Source: an uncultured Draconibacterium sp. (GTDB lineage: Bacteria > Bacteroidota > Bacteroidia > Bacteroidales > Prolixibacteraceae). From it: a stretch of 64,000 nucleotides of DNA. Where the stretch lies: the NCBI RefSeq assembly GCF_963677575.1, contig NZ_OY782038.1, positions 5,229,001 through 5,293,000 on the forward strand, given 5' to 3'. The position numbers were made by a program, and so were the translations under genes. The notes beneath the pieces are model-generated. The model made no database searches, was not told the DNA's origin, and was given only the letters and a program-made list of their open reading frames with translations. Shown here piece after piece: positions 25,619-35,139 of the stretch. Each line of letters begins with the position of its first letter. Position 1 is the stretch's first letter.

Positions 25619-26842
25619 TTAAGCTTCAAACTCTTTTATCGTAGTTTTTATGATTTCAACCGCTTCCATTAATTGTTCTTCAGTAATTACAAGTGGAGGC
25701 GTAAAACGAATAATATGCTCGTGTGTTGGCTTGGCAATCAAGCCGTTTTCTTTTAGTGCCAGGCACACATCCCAGGCAGTTTTGCCATTGGTAGGTTTTA
25801 TGGCTACAGCATTGAGTAATCCTTTTCCACGAACGATTTCAATCAATGGCGAATCGATCGCACGCATTTCTTCGCGGAATATTTCGCCTAGTCGCTCTGC
25901 ATTTTCAACAAGCTTTTCGTCCTGAATAACATCGAGTGCTGTCATGGCAACTTTTCCTGCTATCGGATTTCCGCCGTAGGTGCTGCCATGCTCGCCGGGT
26001 TTTATGGTCAGCATAATTTCATCGTCGGCCAACACGCACGATACCGGGTAAACTCCTCCGGATAATGCCTTGCCTAAAACCAAAATGTCAGGGCGAACAT
26101 CCTCATGATCGCAAGCCAGCATTTTTCCTGTGCGGGCCAAACCGGTTTGTACTTCGTCGGCCACAAACAACACATTATATTTTTTACACAATTCACTGGC
26201 TTTTTTCAGGTAGCCATCTTCAGGAACATAAACGCCTGCCTCGGCCTGAATAGGCTCCACAAGGAATCCGGCCACATTCGGGTCCTGCAACTCTTTTTCC
26301 AAACGATCAATATCGTTGTACGGAATATTTACAAATCCCGGTGTGTAAGGTCCATAATGACTGTAGGCCTCCGGATCGCTCGACATGGAAATGATGGTAA
26401 TAGTGCGCCCGTGGAAATTGCCGTCGCAAACAACAATTTTGGCTTCGTTAGTTGGTATTCCTTTTACTTTATAAGCCCACTTGCGAATCAGTTTTAGTGC
26501 TGTTTCATCGGCTTCAGCACCCGAGTTCATCGGCAACATTTTATCGTAGCCAAACAGTTTAGTCATGTATTCTTCCCATTCGCCCAATACGTCGTTGTAA
26601 AATGCCCTGGAAGTTAATGCCAGCGTTTGTGCCTGATCAGTAAGTGCCTTTAGAATTTTTGGGTGAGAGTGTCCCTGGTTTACCGCCGAATAGGCTGCCA
26701 GAAAATCGAAATATTTTTTTCCCTCAACATCCCATACAAAAACGCCTTCGCCCTTCGATAGAACAACCGGTAGCGGATGGTAATTGTGAGCGCCAAATTT
26801 ATCCTCTTTGGCCATGTAGTCTGCAGAACTTAATTTAGTCAT
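25619..26842 (-). CDS. rocD: Ornithine-oxo-acid transaminase
   Basis: A 407-residue class III PLP aminotransferase converting ornithine and 2-oxoglutarate to glutamate semialdehyde and glutamate. Landmarks are FLAAYSAVNQGHSHPKI near the N-terminus, NSGAEADETALKLIRKW, GNFHGRTITIISMS, VADEVQTGLARTGKMLA and the PLP lysine in VLGKALSGGVYPVSC, followed by HGSTYGGNPIA. These are specific enough to favour RocD over acetylornithine transaminase. Single gene. Confidence 0.94.
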   Translation of the reverse strand: MTKLSSADYMAKEDKFGAHNYHPLPVVLSKGEGVFVWDVEGKKYFDFLAAYSAVNQGHSHPKILKALTDQAQTLALTSRAFYNDVLGEWEEYMTKLFGYDKMLPMNSGAEADETALKLIRKWAYKVKGIPTNEAKIVVCDGNFHGRTITIISMSSDPEAYSHYGPYTPGFVNIPYNDIDRLEKELQDPNVAGFLVEPIQAEAGVYVPEDGYLKKASELCKKYNVLFVADEVQTGLARTGKMLACDHEDVRPDILVLGKALSGGVYPVSCVLADDEIMLTIKPGEHGSTYGGNPIAGKVAMTALDVIQDEKLVENAERLGEIFREEMRAIDSPLIEIVRGKGLLNAVAIKPTNGKTAWDVCLALKENGLIAKPTHEHIIRFTPPLVITEEQLMEAVEIIKTTIKEFEA

Positions 26843-26961
26843 AGTGTGTCGTTTTATTTTAATGCAGAAATACGATTTTTGCGCCTAAAAAGCAACGGGA
26901 GTAGTGGTGTTAAAGAGCAGTGAGAAAAATCAGCTATTTAAGCTGAAATGCACGGTTTCGC

Positions 26962-29016
26962 TTATTTCCAGAAACGCGCAATAAACACCTCACACAAAAT
27001 AAAAAACAATGCAAGCAGTAAACACCATTTCCATAACTGGCGGCCATTCTGAATGTCGTCGAATATTTCTGAAAAATTGCGATCGACTTCTTCAATAACT
27101 GTCGCATTTTTTAGCTGATTGGTTTGTAATCGGGTGTTCAGTTCATTGGTCTGGAAATAACGTAAATCCGATTCTAAACGATTGTAATTAAACGCCATTG
27201 ACGCAATGATATTATTATCGTTTTCAATCAGGTAATGACCATCGGTAGTTATCTGTTCTCCAAATTCAAGACGTATATTTCTGCCGTTTATATTTTTTAC
27301 GGGAATAAATTTCTCGCCCGTCCCGACATGCTCAATTTCGATTGAAGAGTTTAGATCAACGTTTAGATTTCGGGGCAGGTTGATAAAGCTGTTTTTGCCA
27401 ATAATAAAGGACATTTCCTGTTTTGGTAAACTATTCAAAACGATGTTGTAAAGTGTTGGTACAAACAATACATCGCGGGCAAACGGTTCATTTTTTTGTG
27501 AGAGCGGAAATGCAAATACCCACACTTTTCCATCCTGGTAATTGAGTTGCGAGAGTGCTTTGTCGCCATTTTGAAAAGCCAGCAATGTGTGCTCGTCGGT
27601 TTGCATGGTTTGTGCAAAACGGAAGTGCCCATCAACTTGTGGCAAAACGGGATTTTCTTCCCGCTTTTTAAAAACATCGGCGTAAAACTTATTCTCGTAA
27701 TCAATAGCCGAAATATCTTGTTTTGTGGAGTCGATGCGTACCATACGGTTCGCACCAAAAGTTGCGAGCAATCGGTTTCCGGCACTCATGTCGGTCACCC
27801 ATTTCGGAAAGAGCACCACTGAAGTTCCGGCGCTAACAACCGATTCCAATTCGTTTAACAAGCCGCTGGAAAAATTGTCGATGTTCAGCAAAAATATGGT
27901 GTTGTAGTCGCTCAAACGGTTGGCCTGTAGATTTTGCCTGTTCATCTCGTCGAGCACCACATAATCGTCGTTGTTGAATAGGGCGCGTAAATAATTCAGT
28001 CCTTCTTGCGAGTCGGCAGCATCAGTGTATAGTGCCAGTGCTTTTAATTTTGGCTCAACAAAATAGCTTATATACCAGTTGTTATCGTGCGTAAACGGGT
28101 AGTCGGTGATTTCAATTTTTCCCAACTGCGATCCGCTGCTGGTATTGTTGTATTTCAGGTTGGCAATAATTTCGTTTTGCGCCTCAACCGAGAAATTGGT
28201 AATCGATTTTATCGAATCGTTCAGAAACAGTTTTAATGGCAAATTTTGGTAATTCTGGCTAGAGCTGTTTTTGATGCGAACAAACATATTTTCTTCCTGC
28301 CCCAATCGGTGCGCCGGATATTCTACCCAGCACGAATCGATATAAAGATTGGCCACTTCGTTAGGAACTAACGGCAGGTAATAGCTAAAAATCCCGTCGT
28401 CCGAGAAATTATCGATATCGGTAATGTTGCGTTGAAAATCGGAAATAAAGTACAGGTTTTTGTCGGCTTCGTTATCGTTCATTTCGCTGGCGAAACGGTT
28501 GTAAATAATCGATAGCGGCACCACGGTCGGGCTGGCCTGAATACCCGAGACCTGCTGGATAAACTGTTCCTTATTAAAAATATGTTGGTGCTTCGGATTT
28601 AAATCGTTGGTAAATAACCTGAATTTTGTTCCGGGAGGGTAGGCCATACAAATTTCGAGGGCTTTGTTGCTCGCCACTTCCAGCAGTTGTCCTTGTTCCG
28701 AAAGTGCATTCATCGAAAATGAATTGTCGATGTAAACGGCTACCAACTGTTTGCTTTGTTTCTGTGCATCGTCGTTGGTGGGAATAAAAGGCTGGGCAAA
28801 AGCAAAAACCAGAAAAATTATGGTTAGAATTCGTGCGGCAAGAAGGAGCAATTGTTTTAGTCTCGATTTCTTTTTCGACTCTTTTTTGATGTCCTTTAAA
28901 AAACTAACGTTGCTAAAATACACGGTTTTATATCGCTTGAAGCTAAACAAGTGTATCAATATTGGGATGGCAACTGCCAGTAATGCAAACAAAAATGTTG
29001 GATAAAGAAACTTCAT
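26962..29016 (-). CDS. BatA-domain membrane protein with vWA-like domain
   Basis: A 684-residue envelope protein. The N-terminal BatA domain (about 1-80) has two membrane helices separated by FKRYKTVYFSNVSFLKDIKKE. A vWA-like domain (about 90-210) follows with VYIDNSFSMNA, a DxSxS MIDAS motif. The middle part (~220-640) is beta-rich, with a glutamine amidotransferase-like stretch, and a C-terminal helix (about 660-682) closes the protein. In Bacteroidota such proteins usually accompany MoxR and BatABCDE genes; none of those is here, so its partner is unknown. Confidence 0.85.
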   Translation of the reverse strand: MKFLYPTFLFALLAVAIPILIHLFSFKRYKTVYFSNVSFLKDIKKESKKKSRLKQLLLLAARILTIIFLVFAFAQPFIPTNDDAQKQSKQLVAVYIDNSFSMNALSEQGQLLEVASNKALEICMAYPPGTKFRLFTNDLNPKHQHIFNKEQFIQQVSGIQASPTVVPLSIIYNRFASEMNDNEADKNLYFISDFQRNITDIDNFSDDGIFSYYLPLVPNEVANLYIDSCWVEYPAHRLGQEENMFVRIKNSSSQNYQNLPLKLFLNDSIKSITNFSVEAQNEIIANLKYNNTSSGSQLGKIEITDYPFTHDNNWYISYFVEPKLKALALYTDAADSQEGLNYLRALFNNDDYVVLDEMNRQNLQANRLSDYNTIFLLNIDNFSSGLLNELESVVSAGTSVVLFPKWVTDMSAGNRLLATFGANRMVRIDSTKQDISAIDYENKFYADVFKKREENPVLPQVDGHFRFAQTMQTDEHTLLAFQNGDKALSQLNYQDGKVWVFAFPLSQKNEPFARDVLFVPTLYNIVLNSLPKQEMSFIIGKNSFINLPRNLNVDLNSSIEIEHVGTGEKFIPVKNINGRNIRLEFGEQITTDGHYLIENDNNIIASMAFNYNRLESDLRYFQTNELNTRLQTNQLKNATVIEEVDRNFSEIFDDIQNGRQLWKWCLLLALFFILCEVFIARFWK

Positions 29017-29059
29017 GCCGGTTTTTCGTTGTGTCTATTTATTTTGGGACAACAGCTTT

Positions 29060-30037
29060 TTATTCGTTTTTAAAAATAGCAATTTCTTTTTCGCCGCTTG
29101 ATTTTATGTATCCGCGAAACATTCCGCTGGTGTTAAATTCCATGGCAATATTACCATCGGCATCAACACCAATAACGCCGCCGGTGCCTTCAAGTTCGCT
29201 TAGTTTGTCGATTTCTTTTTTACACGCGTTGGTAACACTCAGATTTTGGTATTCCATCATTGCCGAAATATCGCGGGCAAATCCCAAACGAATGTAGTAT
29301 TCGCCATGGCCGGTGCACGAAACAGCGCATGTTTTATTGTTGGCGTAAGTACCCGCTCCAATAATTGGCGAGTCGCCAATACGGCCAAATTTTTTGTTGG
29401 TCATTCCGCCGGTTGATGTTCCTGCGCATAAATTTCCGTGTGTGTCGAGAACAGCACAACCCACTGTTCCGGTATTATCTTTTTCAGTGCGCTCGCGTTC
29501 GCGTTTCAACAAACTTTGCAGCGACTGGTAACGGCGTTTGGTATAAAAATATTTATTAGGTACGATTTCAAGTCCTTGTTGTTTGGCAAATTCCGAAGCG
29601 CCTTTTCCGCTCAGCATTACATGTTCCGAGTTATCCATTACTTCGCGTGCCGCATTTATCGGGTTTTTAATATCCTGAACTCCGGCAACAGCACCGGCAT
29701 TCATTGTTTCGCCTTCCATAATCGAGGCATCCAGTTCATTTACCCCGTCGTGCGTAAATACAGCTCCTTTACCCGCATTAAACAGTGGCGAGTTTTCCAT
29801 TACGTTAATCACTTTCACTACAACATCGGTAGCTGCGGCCCCATCTTTTAGCATTTGTTCGCCTAACTCAAGTGCTTCATTCAACTTGGCTTTATAGTTG
29901 GCGCGGGCTTCTTCGTCCATTTTGTCTTTCGACATAACGCCGGCTCCTCCATGGATTACAATGGCGTATCTCTGAGCATGAACAGAGAGTAAACCTGCCA
30001 CAAAAAACAGGGCTAGAAATAAAGTTCGTTTTAACAT
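29060..30037 (-). CDS. Isoaspartyl peptidase/L-asparaginase (Ntn hydrolase)
   Basis: A 325-residue precursor with a signal peptide (about 1-21, MLKRTLFLALFFVAGLLSVHA), so it acts in the periplasm or outside. It is a family T2 N-terminal nucleophile hydrolase: the N-terminal part has IVIHGGAGV, and self-cleavage would expose the nucleophile Thr in TGTVGCAVLD. GTSTGGMTNKKFGRIGDSPIIGAG is the typical substrate-site stretch. ATG at 30037 is preferred over an upstream TTG in frame. Expected activity is hydrolysis of isoaspartyl dipeptides or asparagine. Confidence 0.92.
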   Translation of the reverse strand: MLKRTLFLALFFVAGLLSVHAQRYAIVIHGGAGVMSKDKMDEEARANYKAKLNEALELGEQMLKDGAAATDVVVKVINVMENSPLFNAGKGAVFTHDGVNELDASIMEGETMNAGAVAGVQDIKNPINAAREVMDNSEHVMLSGKGASEFAKQQGLEIVPNKYFYTKRRYQSLQSLLKRERERTEKDNTGTVGCAVLDTHGNLCAGTSTGGMTNKKFGRIGDSPIIGAGTYANNKTCAVSCTGHGEYYIRLGFARDISAMMEYQNLSVTNACKKEIDKLSELEGTGGVIGVDADGNIAMEFNTSGMFRGYIKSSGEKEIAIFKNE

Positions 30038-30232
30038 AGTGTGCAATTTCTTACAAAAATGACATAAAATTTAAAATGCTGAAGCATTCAATCTATATTC
30101 TTTTAAAAATTATTTTATGCAGCAAGGTATTTTTATTTTGTTTATTATTTGTAGTTTTATTCTTAAACAAAAAACCTGTTGCCGATGTTGTTAAGATAGT
30201 TTAGGTACGCATGACAACATAATTTCTGAGAA

Positions 30233-31111
30233 ATGAAAACAGAAGGATATTCAATAAAAGATTTGGAGACCTTATCGGGTATTAAGGCGCACACCATTCG
30301 AATTTGGGAGAAACGGTATGATTTGCTAAAGCCAGAACGAACCGATACCAATATCAGGTATTACACCGATGACGATTTAAAACGTATGTTGAATGTTTCA
30401 TTGTTGGTGCGAAACGGTTATAAAATCTCGAAAGTTGCCGCCTGGAAAGAAGATGACATTAAACAAACCGTGCTTGATGTTGCCAAAACAAAAAAGTCGG
30501 AAGAAGGTTATGTCGATCAGCTTTTACTTTTTATGGTAAACTTTGATAATGCTGGTTTTACGGCGCTTATAAACGAGATTATTGAAAAATACGGACTTGA
30601 AAAGGCGATGCAAAATATATTTTTCGCCTTGTTCGAGCGCATTGGCACCTTCTGGCAGGTTGGATCTATATTTCCCGCACAGGAACATTATATCACCAGT
30701 TTTATCCGTCAGAAGATAATAGCGGCCATTGATGATCAAGGCATTACCAATACGAAGGGAAAGACCATTCTGTTTTATCTTCCTGAACAAGAATTACACG
30801 AACTTAGTTTGTTGTTTTATTCATTCCTTGCTGTGGAGTCGGGGTACAATGTTATTTATTTGGGGCAGTTTGTGCCGTTTGCTGACCTTGAAAAGCTTCG
30901 ATCTCACGTGGAGCTGGATTTTATTTTTACAGCATTCATCAGTCCTATTCTTAAAGAAGATCTGGAAATATACCTCGAAAATTTAAAAAAATTGTATCAG
31001 CATCAAAAGGTGTTTATAACTGGCTGGCAGGTAAGAGAACATAGTCCGAAATTACCGAGAAATTTTAAGGTAGTTAAAGATTATCGTGAATTTAAAAAGT
31101 ACCTAGGATAA
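30233..31111 (+). CDS. MerR-family regulator with B12-type sensor domain
   Basis: A 292-residue regulator of the CarH/LitR architecture. The MerR winged helix covers residues 1-75 (SIKDLETLSGIKAHTIRIWEKRY). A four-helix bundle follows with the W141-x9-E151-H152 motif that caps adenosylcobalamin in light-sensing CarH. The C-terminal B12-binding-like domain (about 178-290) has E187-x-H189-x2-S192 where the consensus is E/D-x-H-x2-G; H189 is the potential lower axial ligand. Whether it still binds B12 is open. No carotenoid genes lie nearby; neighbours are an asparaginase gene (divergent) and a small membrane protein gene (convergent). Confidence 0.85.
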   Translation: MKTEGYSIKDLETLSGIKAHTIRIWEKRYDLLKPERTDTNIRYYTDDDLKRMLNVSLLVRNGYKISKVAAWKEDDIKQTVLDVAKTKKSEEGYVDQLLLFMVNFDNAGFTALINEIIEKYGLEKAMQNIFFALFERIGTFWQVGSIFPAQEHYITSFIRQKIIAAIDDQGITNTKGKTILFYLPEQELHELSLLFYSFLAVESGYNVIYLGQFVPFADLEKLRSHVELDFIFTAFISPILKEDLEIYLENLKKLYQHQKVFITGWQVREHSPKLPRNFKVVKDYREFKKYLG

Positions 31112-31120
31112 GGCTCTTAA

Positions 31121-31333
31121 TTAATCTGGATAATGATTTTTATGCTTGTCTGTGGCAAAAACATTTACCCATATCAGGAAGAACAACAGCAAAAGCAATA
31201 TGGCTATTGATGTGTAAATAATAATCGTGTAAAGTCTTTGATTATCAAATGCTATTGGGAAAAACAGGACTGTCGATGTTAGAATTGTTACTACGCCAAC
31301 AACTGTCCCAACATTATTTTTTAAGTTCTTCAT
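31121..31333 (-). CDS. Small two-helix membrane protein
   Basis: A 70-residue predicted membrane protein, unrecognised. Two hydrophobic stretches (about 8-27 and 35-57) are separated by a short polar loop; the tail DKHKNHYPD is charged. A purine-rich GGGAGGGGAA stands directly before the ATG, stronger than usual for this phylum. It converges with the MerR gene, with ten bases between stops. Confidence 0.5.
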   Translation of the reverse strand: MKNLKNNVGTVVGVVTILTSTVLFFPIAFDNQRLYTIIIYTSIAILLLLLFFLIWVNVFATDKHKNHYPD

Positions 31334-32002
31334 TTCCCCTCCCTGTATGATTTACAATTTAAGGAAAATAGTAACTTAAGTCAATCAAAAACAGTAAAAT
31401 AAACTTTCATTTTATCACCATGCTATTAACAATTTAATTGCTGGCTTTTAGTAACCTTTTTGCAACAGGTAATGATCCGTAATTATTAAATGGAACAATT
31501 TTAAATTATGATAAATTTTGATGGATGTGAATCCAAATCTTAAACGAACCGTAAAAGCTTGAACAAGTGTTTAATTTTTTAAATAAAATCCATGCATCGG
31601 GTTAGTATTATTCAAAAAGAGTTTTTTCAACTCGTAAAAGAAAAATTATCCCCGAATATCTCACTTGTTTTTGAAATTTCTAATCTCTTTGGGGTTAGTT
31701 CCCCGCAGCTTGCTCCGAGATGAGTGAAATGATATTTTCTTCCACATTCATAATGTCGCATTTTTGGTTTTCTATTATAAAGTTATGACACTGAGAGTAT
31801 GGAAATCAACCGTAAAATGCCGGACTGCACCCTTGAATTATTGATTCATATACAGGATTTTAAAATCCCGCTATCTCAAAAAGTATTTTTTACTGAAAAC
31901 TTGGGGCGGAGGAGAAGAATTAGCGAAAATTGCTGAAAAAGCTACTTGAGATTTGTCAGAAGCGGACCAATTAACAAAAATGTATTTGAGCATTTTGTGA
32001 GA
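31334..32002. other. Gene-poor gap with decayed sequence
   Basis: This gap of about 670 bases has no intact gene. It holds a 43-codon fragment resembling the start of a Bacteroidota helix-turn-helix regulator (31592-31723), and CCGCAGCTTGCTCCGAG-type sequence at its end that resembles a worn hairpin repeat. The rest (31724-32002) shows many stops in all frames. Confidence 0.5.
31592..31723 (+). pseudogene. N-terminal fragment of a helix-turn-helix regulator
   Basis: The frame opens with ATG and encodes about 43 residues, including KEKLSPNISLVFEISNLFGVS, before a stop in a hairpin-like sequence. The pattern resembles the N-terminus of Bacteroidota regulators that continue with a SxDxxYRR-type helix-turn-helix, absent here. 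The match is from memory of the family pattern and is moderate at best. Confidence 0.4.
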
Positions 32003-32518
32003 TTACTTTTCTTCAGAAGAGGTGTTGGCTTCTATTGTCATTCCGGGGTTAAGGCGGAATCGTTTTACATCGGTGGTATATATTTCAATCATTTCGTCAT
32101 CATCGCTTTGCGGGGTGTTGCTGAAATACAAATTGTAGGCAGCGTGCATGGGCACCATTACTTTGCAGTTTAATTTTGGCGGAATGCGAATATCCATAAA
32201 ATCGCAATAGTTTTTGTTGTCCCAAACCAAATCAGTTAACATATTAACGTAAATCGTGTCGTTTGTTGGGTTTATCAGCTTGAGCTTTTTAAATTGTTGT
32301 TCAGAGGGTACATAGTCTACTTCACATTCCAGCATAGCGCCAACAAAAGCACTTCCAATTCCAACCATTACTTCTGCAAAAACATTTCCTCCGTGTGTTG
32401 AAAGCAATTCTTTTTGTCGCTCGTAGCTGGACTTGTCGTAAATGTATTTGGGGCTCGAACAACTTTGAAACAAAAGCAGCGTGCTTAGGATGAGCAGATA
32501 AGGTCGGTGTCTTTTCAT
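32003..32518 (-). CDS. Hypothetical lipoprotein
   Basis: A 171-residue predicted lipoprotein of unknown function. The signal peptide (about 5-20) ends in LLLFQSC, giving a lipobox Cys near residue 20, so it is probably anchored to an outer-membrane or inner-membrane leaflet. The rest is mixed alpha/beta with a hydrophobic segment GSAFVGAMLE and later beta-strand sequence; the tail is acidic. ATG at 32518 is preferred over an upstream start at 32593 because it begins the signal peptide. Divergent from the barrel gene at 32663. Confidence 0.7.
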   Translation of the reverse strand: MKRHRPYLLILSTLLLFQSCSSPKYIYDKSSYERQKELLSTHGGNVFAEVMVGIGSAFVGAMLECEVDYVPSEQQFKKLKLINPTNDTIYVNMLTDLVWDNKNYCDFMDIRIPPKLNCKVMVPMHAAYNLYFSNTPQSDDDEMIEIYTTDVKRFRLNPGMTIEANTSSEEK

Positions 32519-32662
32519 GGCTAATTTGTTTTGAAAATGTAAGAAACAATTTTCGTGCCTGAATTTCCGGGAAAAAGGTTCGGGCATATTCATAAAAACT
32601 CCGTATACTTAAACAGAAATATTAACGTTATAATCAAAACACAATACAAAAATACAATAGTT

Positions 32663-33244
32663 ATGAAACGACTTCTTTTTGCTTCTCTCTTTGTTTTATT
32701 TGCATCAATAGGTTTTGCCCAACCTGTTTTTGATTTGGGACTTAAAGCCGGTTTGCACTATTCAAACATGAGTCTAGATGGGGAATTTGATCTGAATTCT
32801 GATGCCATTACAAAAGTACATTGGGGGGCATTTGGCCGTGTAGGATTTAACCGCTTATATGTTCAGCCTGAAGTTTATTTTAGTAAAAAAGGTGGTGATT
32901 TATCATTCAATTCTTTCTCTGGTGGTTTTGATTACAAAAACGTAGATGTGCCGGTTCTTTTGGGATACAAACTGGTAAAAAGTTCGATGATTGATTTTCG
33001 GATTATGGCCGGTCCGGTATTCAGTTTTGTAACTGATGCTAATTACCCGGAAGGTTCAGATCAATTTAATGATGAATTCCTCAACGATAACTTGTTCGGG
33101 GTACAATATGGTTTAGGGGTTGATGTTTTGTTCTTTACGCTTGATGCCCGTATGGAACATGCTGGTAAAGTATACGATGATCCGGATTTTTTTAACGGAA
33201 AATCGACATCGTTAATACTTACGCTAGGTTTTAAAATATTGTAA
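32663..33244 (+). CDS. PorT-like outer-membrane beta-barrel protein
   Basis: A 193-residue outer-membrane protein. A signal peptide (about 1-19, ending SIGFAQ) is followed by about eight beta strands rich in alternating Gly and aromatic residues, e.g. DLGLKAGLHYSNM, AFGRVGFNRLYVQPEVYFSKKG and LLGYKLV; the C-terminus ends in LGFKIL, a typical terminal strand. The family (outer membrane protein beta-barrel, PorT-like) is abundant in Bacteroidota with diverse unknown roles. The first ATG that starts the signal peptide is 32663; an upstream GTG frame was not used. A terminator follows. Confidence 0.85.
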   Translation: MKRLLFASLFVLFASIGFAQPVFDLGLKAGLHYSNMSLDGEFDLNSDAITKVHWGAFGRVGFNRLYVQPEVYFSKKGGDLSFNSFSGGFDYKNVDVPVLLGYKLVKSSMIDFRIMAGPVFSFVTDANYPEGSDQFNDEFLNDNLFGVQYGLGVDVLFFTLDARMEHAGKVYDDPDFFNGKSTSLILTLGFKIL

Positions 33245-33255
33245 CAACAATACAA

Positions 33256-33283
33256 GAGGCTTCGATTTTTCGAAGCCTTTTGT
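33256..33283 (+). terminator. Terminator after the PorT-like gene
   Basis: GGCTTCGA (33258-33265) pairs with TCGAAGCC (33270-33277) around a four-base loop, followed by TTTTGTT. It lies 13 bases beyond the stop codon. Confidence 0.8.
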
Positions 33284-33344
33284 TGCTCTTATTGACAAGC
33301 CTTTTTCTGAATGAAAGATTATTTTTATCTGCTTGTGTCAGCAC

Positions 33345-34358
33345 TCAATGAACCAGCTCTTTTTTCAGAATTGATTTAATTTCTCCCATTTGACTTTCAG
33401 TAAGAGGACCAAACTCTAAAGCACCGGCATTTTCTTCTACCTGTTTTACAGATTTAAAGCCCGGGATTGGAATTGTTCGTTTGCTTTTTCCCCAAATCCA
33501 AGCAAGTGCACCCTGTGCCAGTGTGCGGCCATCACTTCGTAATATTTCGCCAATGGCTTTCAACTCTTTCAGCAGCGCAGGTTTTGGTTTTCCTTCGTCG
33601 AAAAACATGTAATATTCATCACCCAAAAGATGTACGATTGAGCGGCAGTCATCCTCAGAAACTATTGATTGGTCGTTGTATTTTCCTGTAAGTACACCCA
33701 TTGCCAGTGGCCCGCGGTTAATGCTGGCTAACTTTCGTTCTTTACACAGTTTTAGTATTTTTTTGTTGCCAATAAAAACATTCAATTCATGCTGAACGGC
33801 TATGCAGTTATCTCCTTCGGCAAAAAAGGCGGCACGTTCTTCATCGTCGGTGCTCCAGCCATAACCTCTTATTTTTCCTTCCTGCACCAGGTCCTCAAGT
33901 GTGTCGCGAATAAGTCCGGCAGCCTCCAGATTAAGATTTGAAATGTGCAGTTGGTATAAATCGATGTAATCGGTTTTCAAACGTGCAAGACTGCTCTCCA
34001 ATGCTTTTCGAGTATACTCGGGTGTTACTTTTGTGCCCATTACCGCCTCTCTTGTTTTGGGATTATAACCCATACCGAATTTCGTGGCGATTACCAATTT
34101 TTCGCGACGGCCTTTAATTACCTGTGAAATTAATTTCTCGGAGTGACCGGCACCATAAACATCGGCGGTGTCGATAAAATTAATGCCCATTTCAATTCCT
34201 TTTTCCAAAGCGCGCAACGATTCAGCGTCGTCTACTTCTCCCCAACCCAGGGGTAATGTTTGAAGGGTTGTAGGACCTCCAATAGCCCAGCAACCCATTC
34301 CCATGGCACTTACTTCAATGCCCGAATGTCCCAGTTTTCTTTTTAAATTGTTTTCCAT
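33345..34358 (-). CDS. Aldo/keto reductase
   Basis: A 337-residue NADP-dependent aldo/keto reductase of the Tas/YajO type. Landmarks are GMGCWAIGG, the catalytic Asp in FIDTADVYGAGHSE, the catalytic Lys in VIATKFGMGY, the His in LYQLHISN, and the cofactor loop IPIPGFKSVKQVEENAG. TIM-barrel enzymes of this group reduce small aldehydes and ketones; the substrate is unknown. It is followed upstream by a flavin reductase-like gene on the same strand, 20 bases away, so the two probably form an operon. Confidence 0.92.
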   Translation of the reverse strand: MENNLKRKLGHSGIEVSAMGMGCWAIGGPTTLQTLPLGWGEVDDAESLRALEKGIEMGINFIDTADVYGAGHSEKLISQVIKGRREKLVIATKFGMGYNPKTREAVMGTKVTPEYTRKALESSLARLKTDYIDLYQLHISNLNLEAAGLIRDTLEDLVQEGKIRGYGWSTDDEERAAFFAEGDNCIAVQHELNVFIGNKKILKLCKERKLASINRGPLAMGVLTGKYNDQSIVSEDDCRSIVHLLGDEYYMFFDEGKPKPALLKELKAIGEILRSDGRTLAQGALAWIWGKSKRTIPIPGFKSVKQVEENAGALEFGPLTESQMGEIKSILKKELVH

Positions 34359-34378
34359 AATCTCAGCTTTAAATTATT

Positions 34379-34960
34379 TTACCACATATTCCACATTGTT
34401 ATCAAGTCGCATATCTGTACCTGGTTCTTTTTGTCGTGATACTTGTCGGAGAATTTACCATTAACGATCACATCTTCATTCATAATTGCTGCAACTGGTT
34501 TTGCTACAAAAACGGTGTGATCGCCTGTAATATAATTGACGATTACTTTGCATTCGATATTCAAAAAACACTCTGCAATCAAGGGGGCATTTATTTTTTT
34601 GCCAGGCAAGGGCGTTAATCCGGCTTCTGCAAATTTGTCTATTTCGTTGCTATGTGTTGTGCCAATTTTAAAAATAGCCTCAGTAAGGTCAGTTGTCGGA
34701 ATATTCAATCCAAATTCTTTGGTTTCGATAATCAGCGAATGGCAAAAACGATAGGCCTCAGTGCCCTTTTCGCCATTTCCGATAGATGCAGTTAATAAAA
34801 GGGGATCATGAGAAGTTGGTGTTATCCAGCAAGCTGTAATAATACCGTTAACCGTTTTTTCGGCATTAGTACACGTAAGCATAGAAACCTGCCCGTTGCT
34901 GAGTAACCATGATAGTTTAATTACATCAGGTCCGTTCAGGTCAAATTTCGTTTTTTTCAT
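34379..34960 (-). CDS. Flavin reductase family protein
   Basis: A 193-residue FMN-binding split-barrel protein of the flavin reductase type. TACWITPTSHDPLLLTASIG corresponds to the conserved substrate/FMN segment, and EFGLNIPTTDL and ECKVIVNYITGDHTVFVAKPV follow the family order. No cysteine cluster is visible. It lies upstream of the aldo/keto reductase gene on the same strand and may provide reduced flavin to an oxygenase or act as a stand-alone flavoprotein. The exact role is unknown. Confidence 0.85.
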   Translation of the reverse strand: MKKTKFDLNGPDVIKLSWLLSNGQVSMLTCTNAEKTVNGIITACWITPTSHDPLLLTASIGNGEKGTEAYRFCHSLIIETKEFGLNIPTTDLTEAIFKIGTTHSNEIDKFAEAGLTPLPGKKINAPLIAECFLNIECKVIVNYITGDHTVFVAKPVAAIMNEDVIVNGKFSDKYHDKKNQVQICDLITMWNMW

Positions 34961-35139
34961 GATTTCATGTTTTTCGTTTTTTCAGAGTAGATGCGACAAG
35001 AATCAACTGAAGTGAGGATGTGACTATTTTATTCACCTGTGAAACACCTTTCATTAGATTTGACTAAACTTTGATTCATAATCTGCTTGACTTATAACAT
35101 ACTTTCAGCATTGGCAAGTGCAGAATGATCAATGGCCAA

